Both the position numbers and the translations under genes were made by a program. The notes beneath the pieces are model-generated. The model saw nothing but the letters and a program-made list of their open reading frames with translations, searched no databases and had not been told where the DNA came from. Of a stretch of DNA of 64,000 nt, positions 35,658 through 44,354 are shown piece after piece (the first letter of the stretch is position 1; every line of letters begins with the position of its first letter). The stretch lies in contig SVFT01000006.1 in NCBI GenBank assembly GCA_015056735.1, positions 107,377 to 171,376 on the forward strand, in the 5' to 3' direction. The stretch comes from Lachnospiraceae bacterium (GTDB taxonomy: Bacteria; Bacillota; Clostridia; Lachnospirales; Lachnospiraceae).

Positions 35658-36818
35658 ATGAAGAAAACGCTGATCACTGCGTTATCCATATTCGTATTGT
35701 TTTCCGTGGCTCTTTCTGCGCATGCGGCCACGATCTCCGAGCTGAAAGCACAGCTCGCAGAGACGCAGGCACAGCTATCGCAGCTCAACAGCCGCGCATC
35801 GGGACTTGCCGGTGAGAAAGCGGAAGTGGACAGCGAGATCGCCGAGCTGGATGCAAGTCTTATGGAACTGATGTCCAGTATCAGCCTTCTGGAGGATGAG
35901 ATCGAAGAGAAAAAGGGCGAGATCGAAGAAGCAAAAGAAGAGCTGGAAGCTGCCATCGAAAAGGAACATGAGCAGTATGAAGCGATGAAAACGCGTATCC
36001 GCTTCATGTATGAAAAAGGAAACGTGACATACGCGCAGCTTCTGTTTGAATCCAAGAGCATCGCGGATATGCTCAATAAAGCGGATTACATCGAAAAGCT
36101 GTATGAGTATGACAGGCGCCTTCTGGCCGACTATCAGGAGATCAGGAAAAAGGTTGAAGAATTAAAACAGAAGCTTGAAGACGAAAAGTCTGAGCTCGAG
36201 GCGCAGGAGTACGAGCTGGAAGAGGAGAAAGCAGAGCTTCAGGTTGTACTGGATGAGAAGAAGAAGGAATCAAAGAATTTTGATGTTCAGATCGCGCAGA
36301 TCAGACAGTCCGCTGCGCAGTACAAGGCGCTGATCAGCAAGCAGAATGCACAGATCAAACAGCTCGAGGCGGAAGAAGCTGCCAGAAAGGCTGCGCAGTC
36401 TAAAACGACAACATCAAAGAGCAGCGGCGTGGCACCGGAACAGGCCCTGAAGCTGATTGCGAGTGCGAACGGCAGTGCAAAAGGCAAGGAGATCGCATCC
36501 TATGCCTGCAAGTTTATCGGCAACCCGTATGTGGCGGGAGGGACGAGCCTTACAAACGGCGCGGACTGCTCAGGCTTCACGCAGGCTGTCTATCGGGATT
36601 TCGGGATTTCGATCCCCCGTAACTCCGCGGCGCAGCGTGCCTACGGAAAAGAAGTGACATATGATCAGGCGCAGCCGGGTGACCTTGTATGCTACTCCGG
36701 CCACGTCGGCATGTATATCGGCAACGGCTATATCGTTCATGCCAGCACGGAACGTACAGGCATCCGATTGTCGGTTGCCACCTACAGACCGATCTTATCG
36801 ATCAGAAGGATTCTCTAA
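35658..36818 (+). CDS. Secreted NlpC/P60 hydrolase with PcsB-type coiled coil (CwlO-like)
   Basis: The 386-residue protein has a signal peptide (1-22, ending SAHA), a coiled coil (about 24-245) and an NlpC/P60 domain (about 270-386). The domain holds NGADCSGF with the catalytic Cys, GHVGMYIG with the His, and VHAS after it. Within the coil lies MKTRIRFMYEKG, then MLNKADYIEKLYEYDR, almost the same as in the M23 protein at 7199. In Bacillus the CwlO hydrolase of this type is FtsEX-dependent, so this is a second candidate partner. It is followed 14 bases later by a diguanylate cyclase gene. Confidence 0.93.
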   Translation: MKKTLITALSIFVLFSVALSAHAATISELKAQLAETQAQLSQLNSRASGLAGEKAEVDSEIAELDASLMELMSSISLLEDEIEEKKGEIEEAKEELEAAIEKEHEQYEAMKTRIRFMYEKGNVTYAQLLFESKSIADMLNKADYIEKLYEYDRRLLADYQEIRKKVEELKQKLEDEKSELEAQEYELEEEKAELQVVLDEKKKESKNFDVQIAQIRQSAAQYKALISKQNAQIKQLEAEEAARKAAQSKTTTSKSSGVAPEQALKLIASANGSAKGKEIASYACKFIGNPYVAGGTSLTNGADCSGFTQAVYRDFGISIPRNSAAQRAYGKEVTYDQAQPGDLVCYSGHVGMYIGNGYIVHASTERTGIRLSVATYRPILSIRRIL

Positions 36819-36832
36819 AGGAGGTGTGTCTG

Positions 36833-38113
36833 ATGATCAAAAAACAGTCATACGGTTTGTTTAAAGCCATGCTTGCGATGGTCATCTTGCCGATGATCGT
36901 TTTAAGTCTCGTTGTTTCCGCTTTTGGTGTGGGACGTTTTCGCAGTGTGATATACGATGAGGTGCAGGACGGACTTCGGAATGTCTGCGAGATGACGCTG
37001 GGATCTTATAACATCATGTATCCCGGAGATTTCCATCTGGAAGGCGAAGAGAAGAAGATCTTTTACAAAGGCGATACGCCGCTCAACGGGGATCATGCGT
37101 TGCTCAACGAGATCCGCAAAGATACAGGCACCGATATCACGATCTTTTATTATGATACGCGCATCCTGACAACGATCAAAAACGAAGAAGACGCAGAGAT
37201 CGTCGGGACGGGCAGCAGCGCGATCGTGATGCGCGATGTCTATCAGAACGGCGGTGACGGGTTCTATCCCGGCGTGGACATTAAGGGAGAAAGTTTTTTC
37301 GCGTTCTATATGCCGATCCGCAATTCCGCCGGTCAGATCATTGGAATGATCGGTGCGGCAAAGCCGGAAGCGGCTGTCCTCGCAACTTTATACAGATCGG
37401 TCATTCCGCTTCTTTTGCTTGTGGTCACTCTGGCGGCGATCGCAGGGTATATCAGCTTCCGTTTCGTGCGCAGAATGGCACATCACATCACGCTGATGCA
37501 GTCTTATATGGAAATAACGATGGGAGGAGATTTTACCGCCGTTATGCCATATGAAGTGACGGCGCGTAAAGATGATCTGGGATTGCTGGCCAAATCCATG
37601 GTCCGTATGCAGACTTCCCTTCAGAATCTTGTGGAGCGCGATGCGCTGACAGGTCTTTTTAACAGAAGATTCGGGAATAAATGCCTTGCGGATGTGAAGA
37701 GGTCAAGAGAGATTGAGGGGATTGATTACTGCATTGCGATCGGTGATATCGATTTCTTTAAGAAGGTGAATGATACCTATGGACATGACGCAGGGGATGA
37801 AGTGCTTCGCATGGTAGCTTCGCATTTAAAAAAGCACATGCTCGGATGCGGTTATGCGGCCCGTTGGGGCGGCGAAGAGTTTCTGCTCATCTATAAGAAG
37901 ACCATGGAAGAGTCAAAAGAACTGCTGGAAACACTTTTGAGAGAGCTGCGTTTAAAGACGGTTGAATACGGCGAAGATGTGATCAAAGTCACCATGTCGT
38001 TCGGTCTGATGAAAGTGCATGACAGTGACACGCCGGATTCTATGATCCGTATGGCGGATGACAGGCTTTATCTTGCCAAAAACGGGGGCAGGAATCGTAT
38101 TATCGCGGATTAG
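36833..38113 (+). CDS. Membrane diguanylate cyclase (Cache-HAMP-GGDEF)
   Basis: A 426-residue protein: membrane segment (about 12-32), extracellular sensor domain of single-Cache type (about 35-180), second segment (about 185-207), HAMP linker, then GGDEF domain (about 265-426). The active-site motif is GGEEF in ARWGGEEFLLIY, so activity is likely. The allosteric RxxD site upstream is absent, so product feedback inhibition is not expected. GAGGTG lies before ATG 36833. Its last 14 bases overlap trkH on the opposite strand. Confidence 0.9.
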   Translation: MIKKQSYGLFKAMLAMVILPMIVLSLVVSAFGVGRFRSVIYDEVQDGLRNVCEMTLGSYNIMYPGDFHLEGEEKKIFYKGDTPLNGDHALLNEIRKDTGTDITIFYYDTRILTTIKNEEDAEIVGTGSSAIVMRDVYQNGGDGFYPGVDIKGESFFAFYMPIRNSAGQIIGMIGAAKPEAAVLATLYRSVIPLLLLVVTLAAIAGYISFRFVRRMAHHITLMQSYMEITMGGDFTAVMPYEVTARKDDLGLLAKSMVRMQTSLQNLVERDALTGLFNRRFGNKCLADVKRSREIEGIDYCIAIGDIDFFKKVNDTYGHDAGDEVLRMVASHLKKHMLGCGYAARWGGEEFLLIYKKTMEESKELLETLLRELRLKTVEYGEDVIKVTMSFGLMKVHDSDTPDSMIRMADDRLYLAKNGGRNRIIAD

Positions 38114-39566
38114 ACCTGCCCTTCGGAAACAGTTCTTTCCATGTGCCGGGATAGAGCAGAATGAGCATCGGGAAGAGCTCAAGCCTGCCGACTAACATAT
38201 CAAACATAAAGACGTATTTGGAAAATACGGAAAAATATGCAAAATTTTCTGTCGGGCCCGCAAGTGACATGCCGGGTCCGATGTTGTTTATGGTTGCCGC
38301 AACGGAAGAAAACGATGTCATAAAATCATAGCCTTCAAATGTGATCGCGAATACGGACACAAAGAAGAGCAGCATGAAGGTCATGAAATAGACAAGGGTC
38401 GAGCGGACCACGCTTTTTTCCATGGGACGCTTATCGAACCAGATCGCACGGACATTCTTGGGATGGATATAGTTGTAGAGCTCTTTGAATAAGGATTTAA
38501 AGAGAAGTACGATTCTGGAAACTTTGATGCCGCCGCCGGTACTGCCCGCGCAGGCACCGATGAACATCAGAAGAAGCAGGACGGCTTTTGCATTCTCATG
38601 CCATGCATCGAAATCGGTCGTTACAAAGCCGGTTGTCGTAATGATGGAGGCGACCTGGAAAGCGGCGTGCCGTAAGCTGATCCCGATCGATCCGTATATA
38701 TTGCGGATATGCAGAAAGACGATTAGGATCGATACGGTGATGATCATCAGATAGTAGCGCACTTCTTCCATGCGGATCGCTTTCTTGAATTTGCGAAACA
38801 GGATCAGGTAATAAGCGTTGAAATTGACACCGAACAGGATCATAAAAATGGTAATCACCCACTGCTGATATGCAGTGGCACTGGCAAGGCTGTCGTTTTT
38901 GATCGCAAAACCGCCCGTTCCGGCTGTGCCGAAAGCCAGCATAATGCTTTCAAAGATCGGCATGCCTCCGCATGCAAGAAGGATCATCTCGAGGATCGTC
39001 ATGGCAAAATAAATACCATAGAGGATCGCGGCGCTTGAGCGGATCTTAGGCACGAGTTTTTCAACGGACGGGCCGGGACTCTCCGCACGCATCAGGTTCA
39101 TATCGGAACCGCCGCTTAAGGAAACGATTGCAAGAAGGAAGACGAGTACACCCATTCCGCCGATCCAGTGTGTGAAGCTGCGCCACATCAGAGAGGTGTG
39201 CGAAAGCGCTTCGATATCGGGCAGGATGGATGTCCCGGTTGTCGTAAAGCCTGAAACCGTCTCAAACAGCGCATCCGTAAAGGAAGGGATCTCGCCGGTC
39301 AGAACGAACGGGAGACATCCGAACAGACTTAAGAAGATCCAGGAAAGTGCCGTTGCCACGCAGCCTTCTTTCAGATAGAATACGGTGTTTTTCGGTTTTC
39401 TCGTGGTCATCAACAGGCCGCTTACGAGACAGAGCGCTGCCACGAAAAGGTACATTTGGCCCTGCGCTTCCCTATAGATCAGGGAAGTGACGCAAGGAAG
39501 AAGAAGCAGTGCTGCTTCAACCCGCAGGATCTGCCCGAGGATAAAACGGATCATGGTATTGTTCAT
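38100..39566 (-). CDS. trkH: TrkH/KtrB-family potassium uptake protein
   Basis: A 488-residue channel-like transporter with four membrane-pore-membrane repeats. Selectivity-filter-type turns are visible as TVSGFTTTGTSIL near 108, FGTAGTGGFAIKN near 220, TTTGFVTTDFD near 315 and NNIGPGMSLAG near 430. It forms the membrane part of a K+ uptake system with the TrkA subunit, whose gene lies 2 bases upstream. The 3' end overlaps the diguanylate cyclase gene by 14 bases in opposite orientation. Confidence 0.94.
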   Translation of the reverse strand: MNNTMIRFILGQILRVEAALLLLPCVTSLIYREAQGQMYLFVAALCLVSGLLMTTRKPKNTVFYLKEGCVATALSWIFLSLFGCLPFVLTGEIPSFTDALFETVSGFTTTGTSILPDIEALSHTSLMWRSFTHWIGGMGVLVFLLAIVSLSGGSDMNLMRAESPGPSVEKLVPKIRSSAAILYGIYFAMTILEMILLACGGMPIFESIMLAFGTAGTGGFAIKNDSLASATAYQQWVITIFMILFGVNFNAYYLILFRKFKKAIRMEEVRYYLMIITVSILIVFLHIRNIYGSIGISLRHAAFQVASIITTTGFVTTDFDAWHENAKAVLLLLMFIGACAGSTGGGIKVSRIVLLFKSLFKELYNYIHPKNVRAIWFDKRPMEKSVVRSTLVYFMTFMLLFFVSVFAITFEGYDFMTSFSSVAATINNIGPGMSLAGPTENFAYFSVFSKYVFMFDMLVGRLELFPMLILLYPGTWKELFPKGRSNPR

Positions 39567-39568
39567 GG

Positions 39569-40966
39569 TTAATGCCTTTTTGTTCTTAAAATGTCACGAA
39601 TATCTTTGAAGCCCGAGTGCGTGGTGACAATCATGACGGTATCGCCCGGCATGATGCAGTCCAAACCGCCCGGGATGATGATCTTGCCGTTTCGGTTGAT
39701 GAACGAGATCAGAAGGTGGTTATGAAGCGGAAGATCCTTGAGCGGGATATTTGTTACTTCCGATTCGCTCCCCACTCTGAATTCGATCGCTTCCACCTTG
39801 GAATCGAACATATGGTAAAGCGTCTCGACATTGCTTCCGATGGAGGCCTTACGCGCGCGCACATAGGCGATGATAGCTTCTGTTGTGATGAATCTGGGGT
39901 AGATCACACTGCCCAGGTCGAGACTGGAGATGGCATCCGTAAAGTTGATGCGGTTGATCTTGGTGATGACCTTGGCTTTGCTGACCTTGCGCGCATGCAG
40001 CGTCAGCATGATATTCTCTTCGTCGATACCGGTAAGCGGGACGAAAGCCTCAACAGACTCCAGCCCTTCTTCTTTCAGAAGATCCGCATCCGTACCGTCT
40101 CCGTGGATGATGATCGCCTTGGGGAGCATGATACTGAGCTCCTCGCAATGCGACTTGTCATTTTCGATGATCTTGACATCGATCCCGGCGCGGATGAGTC
40201 TTGCAGCCAGATAATATGCCGCCTTGCCGCCGCCGATGATCATGCAGTTTCTGACCTGGTTGGAAGGGATGCCGATCTCTTTGAAAAAACGGCGCCCCTC
40301 GGCACGCGGTGCGACAAACGAAACGATATCGCCCGCTTCCAGTCTGAATCCGCCCGATGGGATGAAGACTTCTTTGTCGCGCTCGATCGCACAGATCAGG
40401 AAATCGTGTCCTGTCGTACGTGCGATGTTGTGAAGCATCTTACCGACGAGCATATTGCCTTCGGGTATCTTGAACTTGATCATCTCGGCCTGACCGTGTG
40501 CGAACGCATTGACTTCAAGTGCATTTGGCATATAGAGGATACGGGCCGCTTCCTTTGCGGCTTCCATCTCCGGATTGATGATCATGGCGAGACCGAGCTT
40601 TTCACGCAGGTAGTTGACTTCCTTGCTGTAGTCGGGGGTGCGGACTCTTGCGATGGTCGCACAGCCGCTGACCTGCTTTGCGATCGTACAGCAGAGGAGG
40701 TTCAGCTCATCCGATCCGGTGACGGCAATGAGAAGATCTGCATTATGAATACCAGCATCGTCCTGTACGGAGTAGCTGGCACCGTTTCCGACGATGCCCA
40801 TGATGTCATACAGATTGGAGATCGCCTGTACGGTGGAAGCGTTCTTATCTATGATCGTAATATCGTGACCTTCCTTGCAAAGCTGTTCCGTGATCGTGTT
40901 GCCGACTTTGCCGCATCCGACTATGATGATGCGAAGGCCGCTCTTATCGTCCTGTTTTAAAAACAT
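39569..40966 (-). CDS. trkA: TrkA, regulatory subunit of potassium uptake
   Basis: A 465-residue cytosolic protein with two RCK modules. Nucleotide-binding loops are IIIVGCGKVGNTITEQL near residue 12 and CMIIGGGKAAYYLAARL near 230, each followed by a TrkA-C domain. Full-length two-module TrkA is the long form, unlike the one-module KtrA of Bacillus. It binds NAD(H) and gates TrkH. The two genes form an operon; AGAGGAAGA precedes the start. Confidence 0.94.
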   Translation of the reverse strand: MFLKQDDKSGLRIIIVGCGKVGNTITEQLCKEGHDITIIDKNASTVQAISNLYDIMGIVGNGASYSVQDDAGIHNADLLIAVTGSDELNLLCCTIAKQVSGCATIARVRTPDYSKEVNYLREKLGLAMIINPEMEAAKEAARILYMPNALEVNAFAHGQAEMIKFKIPEGNMLVGKMLHNIARTTGHDFLICAIERDKEVFIPSGGFRLEAGDIVSFVAPRAEGRRFFKEIGIPSNQVRNCMIIGGGKAAYYLAARLIRAGIDVKIIENDKSHCEELSIMLPKAIIIHGDGTDADLLKEEGLESVEAFVPLTGIDEENIMLTLHARKVSKAKVITKINRINFTDAISSLDLGSVIYPRFITTEAIIAYVRARKASIGSNVETLYHMFDSKVEAIEFRVGSESEVTNIPLKDLPLHNHLLISFINRNGKIIIPGGLDCIMPGDTVMIVTTHSGFKDIRDILRTKRH

Positions 40967-41080
40967 AGTTCTTCCTCTCTTTTGAAATACATAAACAATA
41001 TACCATCATCTCGGGAAAAAAGCATTAGTGAAGAGTGCGTAAGAAGTTGAACATATCTCACAGTTTTGAGGGGGGCAAAT

Positions 41081-41265
41081 TTGGATAATCTGACGATTTT
41101 AGAAAGTGTCAGAATGCATTTATTGACATACAAGCTATTGAAAAATATAATGTACTTGTGGATATTTCAATATCGCAAAAAGAGAATAATCCGCTTGAGA
41201 TCAAGAGAAGGCAGGAAAACAACATAGATGTTGTTGTTAGTTCCATGCCTTATTTTTTTAAGTAA
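41081..41265 (+). pseudogene. AT-rich frameshifted small gene remnant
   Basis: In the 398-base gap between trkA and dctP, GAGGGGGG (41068-41075) precedes a TTG at 41081 reading LDNLTILESV. That frame then changes to a run without initiators. A second frame is open from 41089 to a stop at 41265 and ends with IDIQAIEKYNVLVDISISQ, a KRRQENNIDVVV stretch and PYFFK, which looks like genuine protein. One base shift near 41105-41112 would join them into about 60 residues. The region is far richer in AT than its neighbours. No family is recognised; a decayed gene fragment is most likely. Confidence 0.4.
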
Positions 41266-41288
41266 AAATCTTTTTGCGAAAGGAAATA

Positions 41289-41304
41289 TGGCATAAAACT
41301 TGTT
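41289..41304 (+). promoter_or_regulatory. Possible sigma-54 promoter of the TRAP operon
   Basis: TGGCAT (41289-41294), five bases, then TTGTT (41300-41304) match the -24/-12 sigma-54 pattern (TGGCAC-N5-TTGC) in spacing. The one serious departure is GT instead of GC at -12. The start would be near 41314, about 50 bases before dctP. Confidence 0.45.
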
Positions 41305-41364
41305 TTAAAGAGGTTTTCACGTTGACCTGTTTAAAACCACACCACTTTACAAGGGGGAATAAAA

Positions 41365-42447
41365 ATGAAAAAGTTTTTATCTGTAACTCTCAGCGTTGTT
41401 ATGGTAGCTGCGATGCTCGTTGGCTGCGGTAACAAAGAAGAAGCTCCTGCAGCAGCTCCCGCACAGGAAGCAGCACCTGCAGCAGAAGCAGCAGCTCCGG
41501 CAGCTGACGCGGCAGCTCCGGCATCCGACTACAAACTTGAAATGAAACTGAGCCACGTATTCGGCCCGACAGAGCAGCTCGCTGTTTCCATTAAAGAAGC
41601 GACAGACAGCATCCGTGAGAAAACAAACGGCGCGATCGACATTCAGTGCTACGACAGCAGCCAGCTTCCTACATACAAGGATGGTCTTGAGCAGGTAGCC
41701 AGCGGCGCAAACTTCATCTCCGTTGAAGATCCTTCTTACATCGGCGACTATGTTCCGGATTTCAAGGCTCTTGTTGGTCCTATGATGTGCACATCCATCG
41801 AAGAGTATGAGTACCTGATCAATACAGACCTCGTTAAAGGCTGGATCAAGAAACTCGAAGATGACAACATCAAGGTTCTTGCACTTGACTACTACTCCGG
41901 TTTCCGTTTCATGAAGACGAACAAAGAGATCAGAACACCCGACGATCTGAAGGGTATGAAGATCCGTGTTCCGAAGTCTGACCTTTTCGTTAACACACTG
42001 AACGCTATGGGCGCAAACGCGGTTCCGATGGGCTGGGACGAGACACTGTCCGCAGTATCCCAGGGCGTTGTTGACGGTCTTGAAGGCTCCATGACAGACT
42101 TCAGATATGATGGTTCCGGTGACGTTGCATCCGTTGGTTCTCTTACAAACCACCTGATCGCTACCTGTGGTGTATACTTCCCTCTGAATGTATGGAATGA
42201 GATCCCTGCAGAATATCAGACGATCATCCAGGATGAGTTCACAGCATCCGCACAGAAGATGATCAAGACGATCGAGAGCAGCTACGAAGATGACAAGAAG
42301 TTCCTTGAAGAGAACGGCCACACCTTCAACGATGTTGACATCGATGCTTTTGCAGCAAGATTCCCTGAAGTATACGAGAAGATCGAAGGCACAACACCCG
42401 GTATCTACGATACTCTGAAAGCTGAACTTGCTAAAATGCCTAAATAA
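41365..42447 (+). CDS. dctP: TRAP transporter solute-binding lipoprotein
   Basis: A 360-residue DctP-family binding protein. The signal ends at a lipobox (MLVGCG, Cys about residue 22), followed by a 30-residue Ala/Pro/Glu linker that tethers it to the membrane, then the two-lobe domain. The conserved ligand-binding arginine is in GMKIRVPKSDLF near 203, and GVVDGLEGSMTDF near 235 is the usual hinge segment. It captures an acidic solute outside the cell for DctQM. GGGGG precedes the start. Codon choice is narrow, suggesting high expression. Confidence 0.93.
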   Translation: MKKFLSVTLSVVMVAAMLVGCGNKEEAPAAAPAQEAAPAAEAAAPAADAAAPASDYKLEMKLSHVFGPTEQLAVSIKEATDSIREKTNGAIDIQCYDSSQLPTYKDGLEQVASGANFISVEDPSYIGDYVPDFKALVGPMMCTSIEEYEYLINTDLVKGWIKKLEDDNIKVLALDYYSGFRFMKTNKEIRTPDDLKGMKIRVPKSDLFVNTLNAMGANAVPMGWDETLSAVSQGVVDGLEGSMTDFRYDGSGDVASVGSLTNHLIATCGVYFPLNVWNEIPAEYQTIIQDEFTASAQKMIKTIESSYEDDKKFLEENGHTFNDVDIDAFAARFPEVYEKIEGTTPGIYDTLKAELAKMPK

Positions 42448-42482
42448 GGTAAACCAGATTTTTTGAAGATAGTTCTTTTTAG

Positions 42483-42513
42483 GGGAGTGAGGAGGCGACT
42501 CTTCACTCCCTTT
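42483..42513 (+). terminator. Hairpin between dctP and dctQ
   Basis: GGGAGTGA (42483-42490) pairs with TCACTCCC (42503-42510), followed by TTTT. Such a weak terminator or 3' stabiliser fits the need for more binding protein than permease. Confidence 0.7.
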
Positions 42514-42534
42514 TAATGAGGCTGGGAGGCTTAC

Positions 42535-43038
42535 ATGAAGAATATTACGGCAAAATTTATCGGGACGTATTTTGAGGAGATCATTTCTTCCGTCCTGTTT
42601 TTTGTAACCCTCGTGCTGGTTATCGTTAACGTTATCACAAGATACGTTCTCAAAACCGGTATTCCGTGGGCAGAAGAATTTGCGACCGGTTGCTTTTTAT
42701 GGACCGCGTTTATCGGTTCGGCGGCATGCTATAAGAGACGTCAGCATGTCGGTGTTGACATTCTCGTCAACAAATTTCCTGTTAAACTTCAGAACGTGAT
42801 CAAGATTGTTGTGGACTGCATTCTTGCATTCCTTTGCTCTTATATGTTCTACATTAGCATTATCTATGTTATGCGTTCCTATCGGAAGCCCACTGCCATT
42901 CTTGGCATTTCTTCCGTCACATTTACAATCTCTCTGACGTTGTCCTTCCTGGACATGGCGATCTGGTCCTTTATCTTTATCTTTAAGGACTTAAAGTCGA
43001 TCAAACAAAACGGCAGGGTCATCAGTGAGGAGGGCTAG
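42535..43038 (+). CDS. dctQ: TRAP transporter small membrane subunit
   Basis: A 167-residue protein with four membrane segments of the DctQ family. The motif GIPWAEEFATGCFLWTAFIG near residues 42-61 and the following HVGVDILVNKFP are characteristic. DctQ pairs with DctM and the binding protein in Na+-driven uptake. GGGAGG is 9 bases before the start; the gap to dctM is 3 bases. Confidence 0.94.
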   Translation: MKNITAKFIGTYFEEIISSVLFFVTLVLVIVNVITRYVLKTGIPWAEEFATGCFLWTAFIGSAACYKRRQHVGVDILVNKFPVKLQNVIKIVVDCILAFLCSYMFYISIIYVMRSYRKPTAILGISSVTFTISLTLSFLDMAIWSFIFIFKDLKSIKQNGRVISEEG

Positions 43039-43041
43039 GCG

Positions 43042-44331
43042 ATGTTAGGATTTTTACCCATTATAATGGTATTTATTTTGTACTTTTCCGGCATTCCCGT
43101 TGCATATGCACTGTTTGCCGCATCATTGTTCTACTTCGGCGTGATCGACAACAATTCACCGGTCGATCTGATCTTCCAGAAGTATGTTACCAGTGCGCAG
43201 TCGTTCCCGCTTCTGGCGATCCCGTTCTTTATCATGGCGGGTTCCGTTATGAACTATGCGGGTATCAGTGAAAAGCTTATGAATGTCGCCGATGTGCTGA
43301 CCGGCCATATGGTCGGCGGTCTGGCACAAAGCAACGTACTCCTTTCCTGCCTGATGGGCGGTGTATCCGGATCTGCCAATGCGGATGCGGCTATGGAGTG
43401 TAAGATGCTCGTTCCCGAGATGGAAAAAAGAGGGTACTCCAAAGGATTCTCTGCAGCGATCACAGCTGCTTCGTCTGCGGTAACACCGATCATCCCGCCT
43501 GGGATCGATCTGATCATTTATGCGCTGATCGCGCAGGTTTCGGTAGCGCAGATGTTTGCGGCAGCTTATCTGCCCGGCTTCACCATTGCTGCCTGCCTGA
43601 TGATCTCCGTTCACTTCATCGCAAAGAAGAGAGGATATCTCCCGACGCGTGAGAAGAGAGCATCCTTTATCGAGATCGTAAAGCAGTGTGCGGATTCTCT
43701 GTGGGCGCTTCTGTTCCCGCTCGGTATCGTGCTCGGTATCAGGATCGGTGTGTTCACACCTTCCGAAGCCGGTGCGTTTGCGGTATTCTACTGCACACTT
43801 GTCGGGATCTTTATTTACAAAGGTCTTAAATGGGAGCACCTTCCCAAGATCTTCTTAGAGACGATCGACGGTACGGCAACCGTTATCCTCGTTATCGTGG
43901 CGGCTTCCGTATTCGGCTACTATATGACATGGGAGAATATCCCGAAGATGCTGACAGAGCTTCTCCTCGGCATCACGACCAACAAGTATATCATGCTGAT
44001 GATGGTCAACGTACTCCTGCTTGTCATGGGTATGTTCCTTGAAGGCGGCGCGGCTCTGATCATCGTTGCTCCCCTTCTGATCCCGGTTGTAACACAGCTG
44101 GGTGTCAGCCCTATTCACTTCGGTGCGATGTGTATCGTTAATATCATGATCGGTGGTCTGACACCGCCGTTTGGTTCGATGATGTTTACCTGTATGTCGA
44201 TCACGGGGTGTAAACTGGGAGACTTTGTCAAGGAATGTTTCCCGTTCATCATCGCCGAGATCATCGGTTTGCTTCTTGTAACGTTTATCGAGCCGATCTC
44301 CATGTTCCTGCCGAATCTGATCTTCGGTTAA
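43042..44331 (+). CDS. dctM: TRAP transporter large membrane subunit
   Basis: The 429-residue transport channel of the TRAP system with 12 or so membrane segments. FPLLAIPFFIMAGSVMNYAG near 50, LMGGVSGSANADAAM near 105 and IIPPGIDLIIYAL near 150 are DctM hallmarks; GGLTPPFGSMMFT near 372 mirrors them in the second half. It moves the solute with Na+. It is followed 23 bases later by a phosphodiesterase gene in the same direction. Confidence 0.95.
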   Translation: MLGFLPIIMVFILYFSGIPVAYALFAASLFYFGVIDNNSPVDLIFQKYVTSAQSFPLLAIPFFIMAGSVMNYAGISEKLMNVADVLTGHMVGGLAQSNVLLSCLMGGVSGSANADAAMECKMLVPEMEKRGYSKGFSAAITAASSAVTPIIPPGIDLIIYALIAQVSVAQMFAAAYLPGFTIAACLMISVHFIAKKRGYLPTREKRASFIEIVKQCADSLWALLFPLGIVLGIRIGVFTPSEAGAFAVFYCTLVGIFIYKGLKWEHLPKIFLETIDGTATVILVIVAASVFGYYMTWENIPKMLTELLLGITTNKYIMLMMVNVLLLVMGMFLEGGAALIIVAPLLIPVVTQLGVSPIHFGAMCIVNIMIGGLTPPFGSMMFTCMSITGCKLGDFVKECFPFIIAEIIGLLLVTFIEPISMFLPNLIFG

Positions 44332-44354
44332 TCTGTGAAGGAGGCGTTTAAGAC

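Noticed and set aside
34346..36076. A 576-residue reverse frame over asnS and the NlpC/P60 gene
   Set aside because: Both forward genes are certain, so this spans a gene boundary only by chance.
39617..40960. A 447-residue forward frame opposite trkA
   Set aside because: trkA on the other strand has two clear nucleotide-binding motifs; the forward reading has no family features and is rich in Asp, Arg and His.
41322..41349. SigA promoter TTGACC with a CTTTAC box ahead of dctP
   Set aside because: The -10 box is poor, and the start it implies would leave almost no leader before the ribosome site; kept only as a fallback to the sigma-54-like element.
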